A stretch of DNA of 54,614 bases, from NCBI GenBank assembly GCA_035316325.1, contig DATHJB010000136.1, positions 1-54,614 of the forward strand, given 5' to 3'. Under the pieces are notes generated by a model, which did not search any database, had not been told where the DNA came from, and worked only from the letters and a program-made list of their open reading frames with translations. Within the stretch, counting starts at the first letter, position 1. Every line of letters begins with the position of its first letter. Of the stretch, positions 34,407 to 42,843 are shown piece after piece. Source of the stretch: Acidimicrobiales bacterium. Lineage in GTDB: Bacteria > Actinomycetota > Acidimicrobiia > Acidimicrobiales > VFJN01. The position numbers and the translations under genes were made by a program.

Positions 34407-35774
34407 TCATCCGGCGGTGGTGGTCGTCGTCCCTTCCCCACCGGCGCTCGGCTGTTCGTAGTCGGTCTGGCCACCGAGCTCGGCCACCACGTTCATCAGG
34501 TCGTCGGCCACCTCGAACCCGCCGGTGCCGGTGTCGAAGGTGACCTCGTAGTACCAAGGTTGCGAGACCCGCTCGAACGGGCCCGGGCCGGTCACGCTCG
34601 CGTTCGGCGTCCAGGGCGGGATCAGGTTGAAGTGGTCGACGTCCTGGGCGGCGTCGAAGGCGGCGGTGACCGCCTCCCGTGAGACGTCGTCCGGGTCGCC
34701 GAAGTCCTCGATGATCCTCACCAGGGAGTAGACCGCGAGCCACGAGCGGAACGGGCTGCTCTTGATCTGGTCGCGCTCGAGCTCCGGCTCGCCCGAGGCC
34801 GACAGGTCGGCGATCACGTCGGCCAGGATCGGCCAGCGCTCCTGGTCGCCGGTGACGGGAGGCAGCTCTGCGTTCAGAACCAGCTGGTCGGCGAAGTCGC
34901 CGAACTCCTCGATGTCGGCCTGACCGAACGTGCCCAGGCTCGCCGAGTAGGTCAGCTCGCTGCCCAGCTGCTCGGCCGCCTGCAACACCTGGACCGCCTC
35001 GTTCTCGCCGAGCGGCAGCATGACGCCTTCGGCGCCGGCGTCCTCGGCGGCCAGGATGAACTGCTGGAAGTCGGTGGTCCCGGCCGGCACCGGGATGGTC
35101 GCCACGAGCTCGGCGCCCGCGGCGTCGAGCATCGGCTGCATCGCTCCGAAGAGCGACGCGATCGTGGGCGTGTCGACGTGGATCACGGCGATCTTCGTCA
35201 TGCCTTCGCGCAGGAGCGGCGGAAGCATCATGAACGTCGTCCCCGTGCCGCCGGCCCCGATGGCGTAGGTCACCGGCGAGCTCAGCTCCTCGACCGCCGG
35301 GCTGAGACCCATGCGCGGCAGGCCCGCGGGCTCGAGGACATCGATGACCCCCTGCGGGTTGAAGCTCGTGGTGTCGTTCATCGTGGCGACGATGCCGTCG
35401 TCGACGAACTGGCGCGCGCAGTCGACCTCCTTGTTCGGATCGGCCGCGCTGTCGCACGTGGTCAGCTCCATGCAGTGGCCGCCGACGCCGCCACGGCCGT
35501 TGAACGCGTCGACCGAGGCTTCGAGCGCCGTGACCTGGTCGATCAGCGACAGCACCGGCGACTCGAAGACGGTCATGATGCCGACCGGGTAGGGGTCGAG
35601 CGACGTGTCGCACGGTCCGTCGTCCCACAGCAGGCCCGAGGGCTCGGCGTCCCCGCCATCCGACGCCCCGTTCGGCGCATCACCCGCATCACTGTCGTCG
35701 TCGCCGCAACCGGCCGCGACCATCGTCAGCACCGCGCACACCGCGGCGATCCTGAACCACGTCTCACGTTTCAT
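34407..35774 (-). CDS. Lipoprotein substrate-binding protein of the Liv-type importer
   Basis: 455 residues. Signal peptide with positive N-terminus (MKRETWFR) and lipobox AAGC ending at Cys 23, so membrane-anchored outside the cell. An acidic linker leads into a type-1 periplasmic binding fold (Peripla_BP_6). The C-terminus is a Thr/Gly tail. It should capture the imported substrate for the permease fusion; its ligand is not readable. ATG at 35774 (MKRETW). First gene of the transporter operon. Confidence 0.87.
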   Translation of the reverse strand: MKRETWFRIAAVCAVLTMVAAGCGDDDSDAGDAPNGASDGGDAEPSGLLWDDGPCDTSLDPYPVGIMTVFESPVLSLIDQVTALEASVDAFNGRGGVGGHCMELTTCDSAADPNKEVDCARQFVDDGIVATMNDTTSFNPQGVIDVLEPAGLPRMGLSPAVEELSSPVTYAIGAGGTGTTFMMLPPLLREGMTKIAVIHVDTPTIASLFGAMQPMLDAAGAELVATIPVPAGTTDFQQFILAAEDAGAEGVMLPLGENEAVQVLQAAEQLGSELTYSASLGTFGQADIEEFGDFADQLVLNAELPPVTGDQERWPILADVIADLSASGEPELERDQIKSSPFRSWLAVYSLVRIIEDFGDPDDVSREAVTAAFDAAQDVDHFNLIPPWTPNASVTGPGPFERVSQPWYYEVTFDTGTGGFEVADDLMNVVAELGGQTDYEQPSAGGEGTTTTTAG

Positions 35775-36045
35775 CTTGGGGTCCCCCTGGGTGCCTGACG
35801 TCGCTGGTGCGCCGCCATGGCCGCTGCCGTCTCCAGGCGAGCGACCGTCGACGGCCGCACGCCCCTGAATCCCCACCCACCCGTCTCGCTTCTCCTGAGG
35901 CTGTCGGCCCCTTCTCCGAACGCCTCTCGCCAAACTTGACGATATCGTCAGGATAACCTCGGCTCGCCCGCCACGCCAGGCCTTCACCAGACCCGGGCGT
36001 CGGGACCTGACACCCTTGTCGACTCGTGACCACGAAGGAGAGCCG
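35775..36045. other. 271-bp divergent intergenic region
   Basis: Longest internal gap. It holds palindrome site 7 at 35936-35951, the promoter regions of the transporter operon (leftward) and of the DUF35 gene (rightward), and no ORF I would support. The stretch 35790-35930 on the transporter side looks like a long 5' leader; no riboswitch pattern recognised. Confidence 0.5.
35936..35951. promoter_or_regulatory. Regulon palindrome, site 7
   Basis: TTGACGATATCGTCAG; the inner GACGATATCGTC is a perfect 12-bp palindrome. Placed between the transporter operon (35774) and the DUF35/thiolase-like pair (36046). Confidence 0.8.
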
Positions 36046-36480
36046 GTGCCGATGGAGCAGCCGACCCCGCCCATGCCGCTCGCCGACCCCCTGTCCGACT
36101 TCTTCTGGAGCGGGGCGGAGCAGGGCCGGCTGTTGATCCAGCGCTGCCAGGCGTGCGGCACCTTCATCCACCTCCCGCGGCCCGTCTGTCGCGCCTGCCG
36201 GTCGTTCGACCTGGCGCCGGAGGAGGTGTCGGGACGAGGGGTGCTCTACAGCTTCAGCGAGACCCACAAGCCGTTCCACCCGTTCTTCGTCGACCGGATG
36301 CCCTACCTGCTCGCGGTGGTCGAGCTCGAGGAGCAGCGGGACCTGCGGGTGCTGTCCAACCTGGTCGGCATCGCCGAACCCGATGTGCGCATCGGGATGG
36401 ACGTCCACGTCGACTTCGAGCGGCTGAGCCCCGATCTCACCATCCCCGTCTTCCGCCCGGCCGCGGGGAAGGCGGCATGA
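36046..36480 (+). CDS. Zn-ribbon/OB-fold (DUF35) protein
   Basis: 144 residues. Zinc ribbon with CQACG and CRAC pairs, then an OB fold ending TIPVFRPAAG, very like the 5798-6232 protein. The start is GTG 36046 with AAGGAG at 36035-36040 five bases upstream; ATG 36052 is an alternative. The stop overlaps the ATG of the thiolase-like gene (ATGA), as in DUF35-Ltp2 operons, where the two proteins form one aldolase complex. Confidence 0.87.
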   Translation: MPMEQPTPPMPLADPLSDFFWSGAEQGRLLIQRCQACGTFIHLPRPVCRACRSFDLAPEEVSGRGVLYSFSETHKPFHPFFVDRMPYLLAVVELEEQRDLRVLSNLVGIAEPDVRIGMDVHVDFERLSPDLTIPVFRPAAGKAA

Positions 36481-37622
36481 CGGACATGACCGCGCGCCGG
36501 GTCGCCATCGTCGGGGTCGGCTACTCCCAGGTCGGCCGGCACACCGGCCGCAGCGAGCGCCATCACGCCGCCCAGGCCGCCGTCGCCGCGCTCGCCGACG
36601 CCGGTCTGGAGGCCGCCGATGTCGACGGGGCGACCACGTGGGGCGGCGACGCCATCGACTTCGCGTGGATGCTGGGCATGGGCCCGCTGCGCTGGCACCT
36701 GAACGTGGGGGTCTCCCCCGCCTTCGTCACGCCGGCCGTGCACGCCGCCATGGCGGTCGCCAGCGGGGCCTGCGAGGTGAGCATGGCCTTCCGCCTCATG
36801 ATGCAGCAGCCGAGCAGCGCCGCGATCGCGGCCGGCGGGTCGGCACTCCAGGCGCCGAGCCTCGTCGACGCGCAGTTCATGTGGCCCTTCGGCGACTTCA
36901 GCCCGACCCAGTGGGCGGGGCTGCTCATGAACCGGTACCTGCACGACTCGGACGCCACCGAGGAGCACTTCGCCCAGTTCGCGGTGACCCAGCGCGAGTA
37001 CGCCCTGCGCAACGAGGACGCGCTGCAACGCAAGCCGCTCAGCGTCGAGGACTACCTGGCTGCCCCCTACATCAGCAAACCGCTGCGGCTGCTCGACTGC
37101 GACTACCCCTGCGACTCGGGCTCCGCGGTCATCTTCACCACCGAGGAGCGCGCCCGCGACCTCCGGCAGCGTCCCGTGTTCGTCGAGGCGTCGGCCCTGT
37201 CGGCCGTCCGCGACATGAACTTCGAGCTCCTGCCCGACATGACCAGGACCTCGCCGGCGCACTGCGCCGAGGTGCTGTGGTCGCGCACCGACCTCGGTCC
37301 CGCCGACGTCGACTGCGCCCAGCTCTACGACGGCTTCAGCGTGATCACCTTCCAATGGCTCGAAGCGCTGGGGCTGTGCGAACCGGGCGCCGCCGGCCCG
37401 TTCATCGCCGAGGGCAACACCCGCCTCGACGGCAGCCTCCCGCTCAACACCGACGGTGGCGCCACCAACGTGGGGCGGCGCCACGGCGCCAACTTCTGCA
37501 TCGAGGCCACGCGCCAGCTCCGCGGCCAGAGCGGCGATCGCCAGGTGCCCGATGCCGAGGTCGCGGTCTGGGCCAACGCCGTCGGCCCGTTCAGCGGAGC
37601 GATGCTGCTCACCTCGGGATGA
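36477..37622 (+). CDS. Thiolase-like protein (Ltp2-type aldolase candidate)
   Basis: 381 residues with thiolase fold. The usual nucleophilic Cys segment is replaced (SPAFVTPAVHAAMAV), and the C-terminal block reads LNTDGGATNVGRRHG rather than GHPxG. LYDGFS is kept. By analogy with Ltp2 it would catalyse retro-aldol cleavage of a beta-hydroxyacyl-CoA with the upstream DUF35 protein (inference). ATG at 36477; the downstream gene (TetR) is convergent, with a 41-bp gap. Confidence 0.82.
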   Translation: MTDMTARRVAIVGVGYSQVGRHTGRSERHHAAQAAVAALADAGLEAADVDGATTWGGDAIDFAWMLGMGPLRWHLNVGVSPAFVTPAVHAAMAVASGACEVSMAFRLMMQQPSSAAIAAGGSALQAPSLVDAQFMWPFGDFSPTQWAGLLMNRYLHDSDATEEHFAQFAVTQREYALRNEDALQRKPLSVEDYLAAPYISKPLRLLDCDYPCDSGSAVIFTTEERARDLRQRPVFVEASALSAVRDMNFELLPDMTRTSPAHCAEVLWSRTDLGPADVDCAQLYDGFSVITFQWLEALGLCEPGAAGPFIAEGNTRLDGSLPLNTDGGATNVGRRHGANFCIEATRQLRGQSGDRQVPDAEVAVWANAVGPFSGAMLLTSG

Positions 37623-37663
37623 CCAGGATGACCACCGCCGAGACCGTGGAGGAGAGGGCGCGA

Positions 37664-38275
37664 CTAGCTCGTCGGCGTCAGGTCCGCCGCCATGACCTGC
37701 GCGATGGACCGCCGTACGGACGCCGGGTCGATGGTGCCCTCGTAGAGCCGGCAGTAGACCCACGCCCGCTCGAGCATGCTGAACAGCACGAGCCCGTAGG
37801 CCGTCGGGTCGTCGAGCGGCTCGCCCCGCAGCGATTCGACGGCGAGGCCCATCTCGCCGCACAGGTGCAGGTGGCGCTTCATCCCCGCCTCGCGGATCTC
37901 GTTGTCCTCGTGGGCGGCTTGCGTCCACGCGAAGGCAAAGCTCCCGTGCTCCTCGAGCATCACGAAGTAGCTCTCGACGAAGCCCTCGAGATCCGTGACG
38001 GTCCAGTCGTCGGGCAGGTCGGCGAGGCGCTCGACAGCCGTTCGGCCCGCCCGAATGGAGTCGGCGCCCAAGGCCAGCAGCGCATCTCGCTTGGTGGGGA
38101 AGTAGGTGTAGAACGAGCCCCGCGACACCCCGGCGACTCGGGTGATCTCGTCGATGGTCGTGCCGGCGTAGCCCCGGCTGAGGAAGATCGACTTCGTGGC
38201 CGCGAGGATCCGGGCGATCATCTGGGTCGCGCGGGGACCGAGCTCCTTGGCGGGCATGCGGATGGTGGGCCGCAC
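37664..38275 (-). CDS. TetR-family transcriptional regulator, candidate master repressor
   Basis: 203 residues. Helix-turn-helix at about 39-60 (TTIDEITRVAGVSRGSFYTYF) is a standard TetR DNA-binding domain, preceded by an N-terminal helix with basic residues; residues about 75-203 form the ligand-binding half. GTG start at 38275, or ATG at 38257 (MPAKELG); no clear ribosome site decides. It is the only TetR protein in the window, and palindrome site 8 lies in its own promoter, so it is the best candidate for the repressor of the 13 sites. The inducer is probably a CoA ester or the substrate (inference). Confidence 0.88.
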   Translation of the reverse strand: MRPTIRMPAKELGPRATQMIARILAATKSIFLSRGYAGTTIDEITRVAGVSRGSFYTYFPTKRDALLALGADSIRAGRTAVERLADLPDDWTVTDLEGFVESYFVMLEEHGSFAFAWTQAAHEDNEIREAGMKRHLHLCGEMGLAVESLRGEPLDDPTAYGLVLFSMLERAWVYCRLYEGTIDPASVRRSIAQVMAADLTPTS

Positions 38276-38404
38276 CGGGAAGTCGTGGTGGCGCGCTCGC
38301 CCTCCCTCACGGCGACCGGGCGTGGCCGGCGGCTCGGATCGTGTCGTCTTCGGCGACTTCGGGTTCGTGGCGATGGCTCAACCTACCGGACGACGAGGGG
38401 AACG

Positions 38405-38420
38405 TTGACGGTTCCGTCAG
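38405..38420. promoter_or_regulatory. Regulon palindrome, site 8 (autoregulation)
   Basis: TTGACGGTTCCGTCAG between the TetR gene (38275) and the SDR gene (38449). A TTAGAT -10-like element follows at 38422-38427 on the SDR side. Confidence 0.78.
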
Positions 38421-38448
38421 GTTAGATCGCCGCCGACAGGGAGACCGC

Positions 38449-39357
38449 ATGCAGCAGGAGATCGACGGAAAGCGGTGCGAGGGCAAGGTCGCCCTCGTCA
38501 CGGGGGCCAGCCGCGGCATCGGCGCCGCCATCGCCCGGCGGCTGTCGGCGGAGGGCGCCGTCGTCGCCTGCGCGGCCCGCACGCTCGACCCCGACGAACG
38601 GTACGAGGGAACGCTCCGCGAGACGGTCGGCAGGATCGAAGAGGACGGCGGTCGGGCCCAGGCCTTCAAGGCCGACCTCTCCCGGGCCGACGACCGACGG
38701 CGCCTCGTCGCCGAGATCACCGAGGCGCTGGGGAGCGTCGACATCCTGGTGAACAACGCGGCGGTGACGTTCTTCGCGCCGGTCGACACCTTCCCCGAGA
38801 AGCGCTTCCGGCTGATGGTGGAGATGCAGGTCTGGAGCGCGATCGAGCTCTGCCAGCTCGTGATCCCCGGCATGCGCCAGGCCGGCAACGGCTGGATCCT
38901 CAACATCTCGTCGCGGGCGGCGACCAAGCCGGTCGGGCCGCCCTTCGAACCCTTCTACTCGAGCTTCGGATCGTCGGTCTACGGCCTGTGCAAGGCCGCG
39001 CTCGAACGGGTCTCCCTGGGCATGGCCGCCGAGCTCTACGACGACGGGATCGCGGTCAACGCCCTGGCACCCTGGGACAACGTCCCCACTCCCGGCGCCA
39101 CGACGCACGACCTGCTGGAGGACTACCGCCTCGAACCCGTCGAGATCATCGCCGAGGCCGCGCTCCAGCTCTGCGCGGGTGAGCCCGAGCGCCTCACCGC
39201 CCGGGTCGCCTACAGCCAGCCGCTGCTCGAAGAGCTGGGCGTGGCGCCGCGTGCGCTCGACGGCGGTCCGCTTCCCCACGCGGTCAGGCCGGGGGCTGGC
39301 GCTCGATCGCCACGTCGACCGACAGGCCGGGGAACCGGGGCAGGCGCTTCTCCGTGA
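38449..39357 (+). CDS. SDR-family oxidoreductase
   Basis: 302 residues. Seen: TGASRGIGAAIARRL near residue 18, NNAAVTFF, ISSRAATKP with the active-site Ser, and YGLCKAALERV with Tyr and Lys. Ends in a Gly/Arg/Pro-rich tail that overlaps the convergent hydratase gene by 74 bp. ATG at 38449 has AGGGAG upstream. Likely a beta-hydroxyacyl-CoA or alcohol dehydrogenase. Confidence 0.85.
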   Translation: MQQEIDGKRCEGKVALVTGASRGIGAAIARRLSAEGAVVACAARTLDPDERYEGTLRETVGRIEEDGGRAQAFKADLSRADDRRRLVAEITEALGSVDILVNNAAVTFFAPVDTFPEKRFRLMVEMQVWSAIELCQLVIPGMRQAGNGWILNISSRAATKPVGPPFEPFYSSFGSSVYGLCKAALERVSLGMAAELYDDGIAVNALAPWDNVPTPGATTHDLLEDYRLEPVEIIAEAALQLCAGEPERLTARVAYSQPLLEELGVAPRALDGGPLPHAVRPGAGARSPRRPTGRGTGAGASP

Positions 39358-40099
39358 AGCTGCGCACGCCCTCCGCGAAGTCGTCCTCGTCACGCAGCTC
39401 GGCCACCAGCTCCAGAGCCCGCTGCCGGCTGTCCTCGGCGGTGCCCTCCCAGTCGCGGTTGACCTGGTGCTTGATGGCCGCCATCGAGCGCGGCGAGCAG
39501 CTCGCCGCCAGCTCCCGGGCATAGGCCAGGGTCGCGGGGAGCAGCTCGTCGGGCTCGTAGAGACGGTCGACGAGCCCGTGGTCGAGCGCCTCCTCGGCCA
39601 GCACGACGCGGGCCGACAGCAGCAGGTCCATGGCTGTGCCCGTGCCCACCAGTCGAGGCAGCAACCAGGACAGCGAGTGCTCGGCCGGCAGGCCCCGGCG
39701 AGCGAACGCGGTGGTGAACTTGGCGGTGCGGGAGGCGAAGCGCAGGTCGGCGGCGCACGCCTGGATGAACCCGATCCCGGCGCACGCGCCGTTGACGGCC
39801 GCGATGACCGGCTTGGGCACGGACCGGGCCAGCGTCATCGGTGCCCGCGGGTGCTGCGCGACGCTCTTGCCCTCGGTGGCTGCCGCGGTCAGGACGTCCA
39901 TGTCGAGTCCCGGGCAGAACGACCGTCCCGCGCCGGTGACCACGACGACCCGGACCCCGGGATCGCGCCCCGCCTCGACGAGCGCCGCGAAGTAGGCCTC
40001 CTCGAGCTCGATGGTCCAGGCGTTGTTGCGCTCGGGCCGGTTGTACGTCAGGAGCAGGACGCCGGCGTCGAGGTCGCGCAGCAGGACCGGGTCGCCCAC
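39284..40099 (-). CDS. Enoyl-CoA hydratase/isomerase family protein
   Basis: 271 residues, crotonase fold. Seen: [21 protein letters not shown] (oxyanion loop) and NGACAGIGF. At [18 protein letters not shown] the residues usually Glu are Ala and Glu/His, so a pure hydratase role is not certain. GTG start at 40099, 7 nt downstream of the thiolase stop. Overlaps the convergent SDR by 74 bp. Confidence 0.85.
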   Translation of the reverse strand: MGDPVLLRDLDAGVLLLTYNRPERNNAWTIELEEAYFAALVEAGRDPGVRVVVVTGAGRSFCPGLDMDVLTAAATEGKSVAQHPRAPMTLARSVPKPVIAAVNGACAGIGFIQACAADLRFASRTAKFTTAFARRGLPAEHSLSWLLPRLVGTGTAMDLLLSARVVLAEEALDHGLVDRLYEPDELLPATLAYARELAASCSPRSMAAIKHQVNRDWEGTAEDSRQRALELVAELRDEDDFAEGVRSFTEKRLPRFPGLSVDVAIERQPPA

Positions 40100-40106
40100 C
40101 GCGGGC

Positions 40107-41336
40107 TCAGATCCGCTCGATGATCGAGGCCGTCCCCATGCCCCCGCCGGTGCACATGGTGACGAGCGCGGTGCTGAGGTCGCGTCGCTCGAGCTCCTCG
40201 AGCGCGGTCTGGACGAGGATGCCCCCGGTGGCGCCGATGGGGTGGCCGAGCGCGATGGCGCCCCCGTTGACGTTGACCTTCTCGGGGTCGAGGTCGAGAT
40301 CGCGCATGGTCTTCATGGGGACGGCGGCGAACGCCTCGTTGATCTCCCACAGGTCGACGTCGGCAGTGGTCATGCCGGCCCGGTCGAGGCACTTCCGTGA
40401 CGCCGGCCCCGGTGCGGTCAGCATGATGACCGGTTCGGCGCCGGCCACGGCGCTCATGACCAGCCGGGCCCGGGGTGCCAGCCCGTGGGCCCGGGCGTAG
40501 TCGGGCGAGGCCAGGATGACGGCGCTCGCCCCGTCGACGACGCCCGAGGAGTTGCCGGCGTGGTGCACGTGCTCCATCGCCTCCACCTGGGGGTAGACGT
40601 GCCGGCACATCTGGTCGAACGGCTCGTCGTAGCCGGGGAAGACGGTCTGTCCCAGCGCCGCGAACGACGGCCCGAGCCTGCCCAGTCCCTCGAGGGTGGT
40701 CGAGGGCCGCGGATGCTCGTCGTGGTCGAGCGCCACCGACCCGTCGGGGTTGCGGATGGGTACGACGCTGCGGCCGAACCGGTCCTCGGCCAGGGCCTCC
40801 GCGGCCCGCTGCTGGCTCGTCAGGGCGTAGGCGTCGACCTCCTCGCGCGTGAAGCCCTCGATCGTGGCGATGAGATCGGCGGAGATGCCCTGTGGCACGA
40901 GCGGGTAGGACTCGCGCAGGGCGGCGTTGCCCGCCGCGAAGTCGGGAGGGGCGTCGTCGACCGGCCAGCGGGACATGCTCTCGACGCCGCCCGCCACCAC
41001 GAGGTCCTGGTGGCCGGCCTGGATGCCCATGGCCGCGAACGTCACCGCCTGCTGCCCGGAGCCGCAGAAGCGGTTGAGCGTCACGCCCGGGGCCTCGACG
41101 GGCCACCCGGCGGCGAGCACGGCCATGCGGCCGATGCAGGCACCGTGGTCACCGGTGGGGTTGCCGTTGCCGATGATGACGTCGTCGACCTCGGCCGCGT
41201 CGAAGCCGACCCGCTCGCGCAGCGCGTCGAGCACCTGGGCCAGCAGTTCCTGGGGGTGGATGTGGTGCAGCGCTCCGCCGGCCTTGCCCTTGCCCCGCGG
41301 CGACCGCACCCCGTCGATGATCCACGCTTCCCCCAT
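40107..41336 (-). CDS. Acetyl-CoA acyltransferase (thiolase, FadA-type)
   Basis: 409 residues, full-length degradative thiolase. Nucleophilic Cys in [11 protein letters not shown] (about 91), NEAFAAVP, catalytic His in [14 protein letters not shown] and second Cys in CTGGGMG are all present, so it should cleave 3-ketoacyl-CoA with CoA. ATG at 41336. First gene of a thiolase-hydratase unit facing left from palindrome site 9. Confidence 0.93.
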   Translation of the reverse strand: MGEAWIIDGVRSPRGKGKAGGALHHIHPQELLAQVLDALRERVGFDAAEVDDVIIGNGNPTGDHGACIGRMAVLAAGWPVEAPGVTLNRFCGSGQQAVTFAAMGIQAGHQDLVVAGGVESMSRWPVDDAPPDFAAGNAALRESYPLVPQGISADLIATIEGFTREEVDAYALTSQQRAAEALAEDRFGRSVVPIRNPDGSVALDHDEHPRPSTTLEGLGRLGPSFAALGQTVFPGYDEPFDQMCRHVYPQVEAMEHVHHAGNSSGVVDGASAVILASPDYARAHGLAPRARLVMSAVAGAEPVIMLTAPGPASRKCLDRAGMTTADVDLWEINEAFAAVPMKTMRDLDLDPEKVNVNGGAIALGHPIGATGGILVQTALEELERRDLSTALVTMCTGGGMGTASIIERI

Positions 41337-41384
41337 CGGCGTCCCCTCTGCTCGATCGATCTCCGGCCTACCCTCGCGGAGAAC

Positions 41385-41400
41385 TTGACAGTATCATCAA
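41385..41400. promoter_or_regulatory. Regulon palindrome, site 9
   Basis: TTGACAGTATCATCAA in the 68-bp divergent region between the thiolase (41336) and ferredoxin (41405) genes. Confidence 0.78.
41392..41397 (+). promoter_or_regulatory. -10-like hexamer inside the palindrome
   Basis: TATCAT fits TANNNT and ends 7 nt before the ferredoxin ATG at 41405. It lies within palindrome site 9, so a bound repressor would cover it. Confidence 0.4.
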
Positions 41401-41404
41401 CTTC

Positions 41405-41626
41405 ATGAAGGTCTCCATCGACGCCACGAGGTGCCGGGGTCACGCGCTGTGCCTGGGCCGCGCACCCGAGGCGTTCGAGTTCCTCGACCTCGAGGACCGC
41501 TCCGTCGTCCGCGACGGCGCCGAAGCCCTGGTCTCCGAGGACGACTTCCTGGCCGCGGCGCGGGAGTGCCCGGAACGGGCCATCGTCGTCGACCTGAACG
41601 GAGCGGACGGAGGCACAGACCCATGA
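41405..41626 (+). CDS. Small [3Fe-4S]/[4Fe-4S]-type ferredoxin
   Basis: 73 residues. Cys 10 and Cys 16 in CRGHALC and Cys 55 in CPE: the three-cysteine pattern of actinobacterial single-cluster ferredoxins that feed P450s. It would donate electrons to the P450 encoded immediately downstream, whose ATG overlaps its stop (ATGA). No ferredoxin reductase gene is in the window. ATG at 41405, probably leaderless. Confidence 0.9.
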   Translation: MKVSIDATRCRGHALCLGRAPEAFEFLDLEDRSVVRDGAEALVSEDDFLAAARECPERAIVVDLNGADGGTDP

Positions 41627-42843
41627 CCGCCACCGAGCGCGTGGCCGAACCCCGGCACGAGATCTCCTTCGACCACCACTCGGCGGAGTTCCGCGACAGC
41701 TGCCCGGAGGTGGTCCGCCGGCTCCACGCCTCCGGCTGCCCCCTGGGCTTCTCGTCCGAGCACGACGGGTTCTGGGCGATCTACGGCTACGACGCGTTGT
41801 ACGACGCCGTCCAGGACGGCGAGCTGTTCAGCTCCGCCCACAGCGCGGCGGTACCCAAGGGGGTGCCCCGGGCCCCGTACGACGACCCGCTCATCCCGAT
41901 CGACGTCGACGGCCCGATGGTCCAGGAGTATCGCCGGGTGGTGCTCCGGTGGTTCTCGCCGGGAGGCGCCAACGCCGCCGAACCCCGGATCCGGGCGCTT
42001 GCCACCGAGCTGGTCGACACGTTCATCGAGCGGGGTGAGGCCGACATCAGCCAGGAGCTGCTCACCCCGTTGCCGGCGCGGCTGATCCTCGAGCTCCTCG
42101 GCTGGGAGGCCGACCGCTGGTCCGAGTGGATCCAGTGGATCCACGCCGCCGTCCACGACCGCACCGAGCACCCGGACGAGGCGGGCGAGGCGGTCGTGAA
42201 CATCTACGGCAGCATCACTGCCGAGATCGAGAAGCGGCGCGGCCATCTCGGCGACGACGTCTTCGGCGACATCCTCCGGGCCCGCTTCGACGGCGAGCCC
42301 TTCACCGAAGCGCAGGTCGTCGGCTTCGCGTTCCTGCTGCTGCTGGGCGGTATGGACACCACGGCCGGGCTGACCGGCAACGTGGTCCTCGAGCTCGACC
42401 GCCGGCCCGAGCTCCGGCAGCAGCTGATCGACGACCCCTCGTCGCTGCCGGCGGCGACCGAGGAGTTCCTCCGCCACGACAGCCCCGCCTTCGGCCTGTA
42501 TCGGACCGTCACGCGCGACACGGTCTTCCACGGTCAGCAGCTCCGCGCGGGCGATCGGGCCATCCTCATGTTCCCGGCCGCGGGTCGCGACCCGAGCCAC
42601 TTCGAGCAGCCGGACGCCGTCGACCTGTCCCGCTCCGGGAACCGCCACATGGCGTTCGGCCTGGGCGCGCACCGGTGCCTCGGCTCGCACCATGCCCGGG
42701 TGATGTTCCGGGTCATGCTGGGCGAGATCCTGGCTCGGCTGCCCGACTTCCGCGTCGTCGGCGAGGCCGTGCGGTTCCCGGACGCCGGCGACGTCTACGC
42801 GGTGCGCAACCTGCCGATCGCCTTCACCCCCGGCCCCCGGTAG
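41623..42843 (+). CDS. Cytochrome P450
   Basis: 406 residues, soluble bacterial class-I type. Seen: I-helix GGMDTT (about 242-247), ExxR in EEFLR (about 281-284) and the heme loop FGLGAHRCLG (about 345-354, Cys about 352). It would hydroxylate the substrate, in this context perhaps a terminal or ring position of a hydrophobic molecule. ATG at 41623 overlaps the ferredoxin stop. The last 20 bp overlap the convergent hydratase gene. Confidence 0.93.
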   Translation: MTATERVAEPRHEISFDHHSAEFRDSCPEVVRRLHASGCPLGFSSEHDGFWAIYGYDALYDAVQDGELFSSAHSAAVPKGVPRAPYDDPLIPIDVDGPMVQEYRRVVLRWFSPGGANAAEPRIRALATELVDTFIERGEADISQELLTPLPARLILELLGWEADRWSEWIQWIHAAVHDRTEHPDEAGEAVVNIYGSITAEIEKRRGHLGDDVFGDILRARFDGEPFTEAQVVGFAFLLLLGGMDTTAGLTGNVVLELDRRPELRQQLIDDPSSLPAATEEFLRHDSPAFGLYRTVTRDTVFHGQQLRAGDRAILMFPAAGRDPSHFEQPDAVDLSRSGNRHMAFGLGAHRCLGSHHARVMFRVMLGEILARLPDFRVVGEAVRFPDAGDVYAVRNLPIAFTPGPR

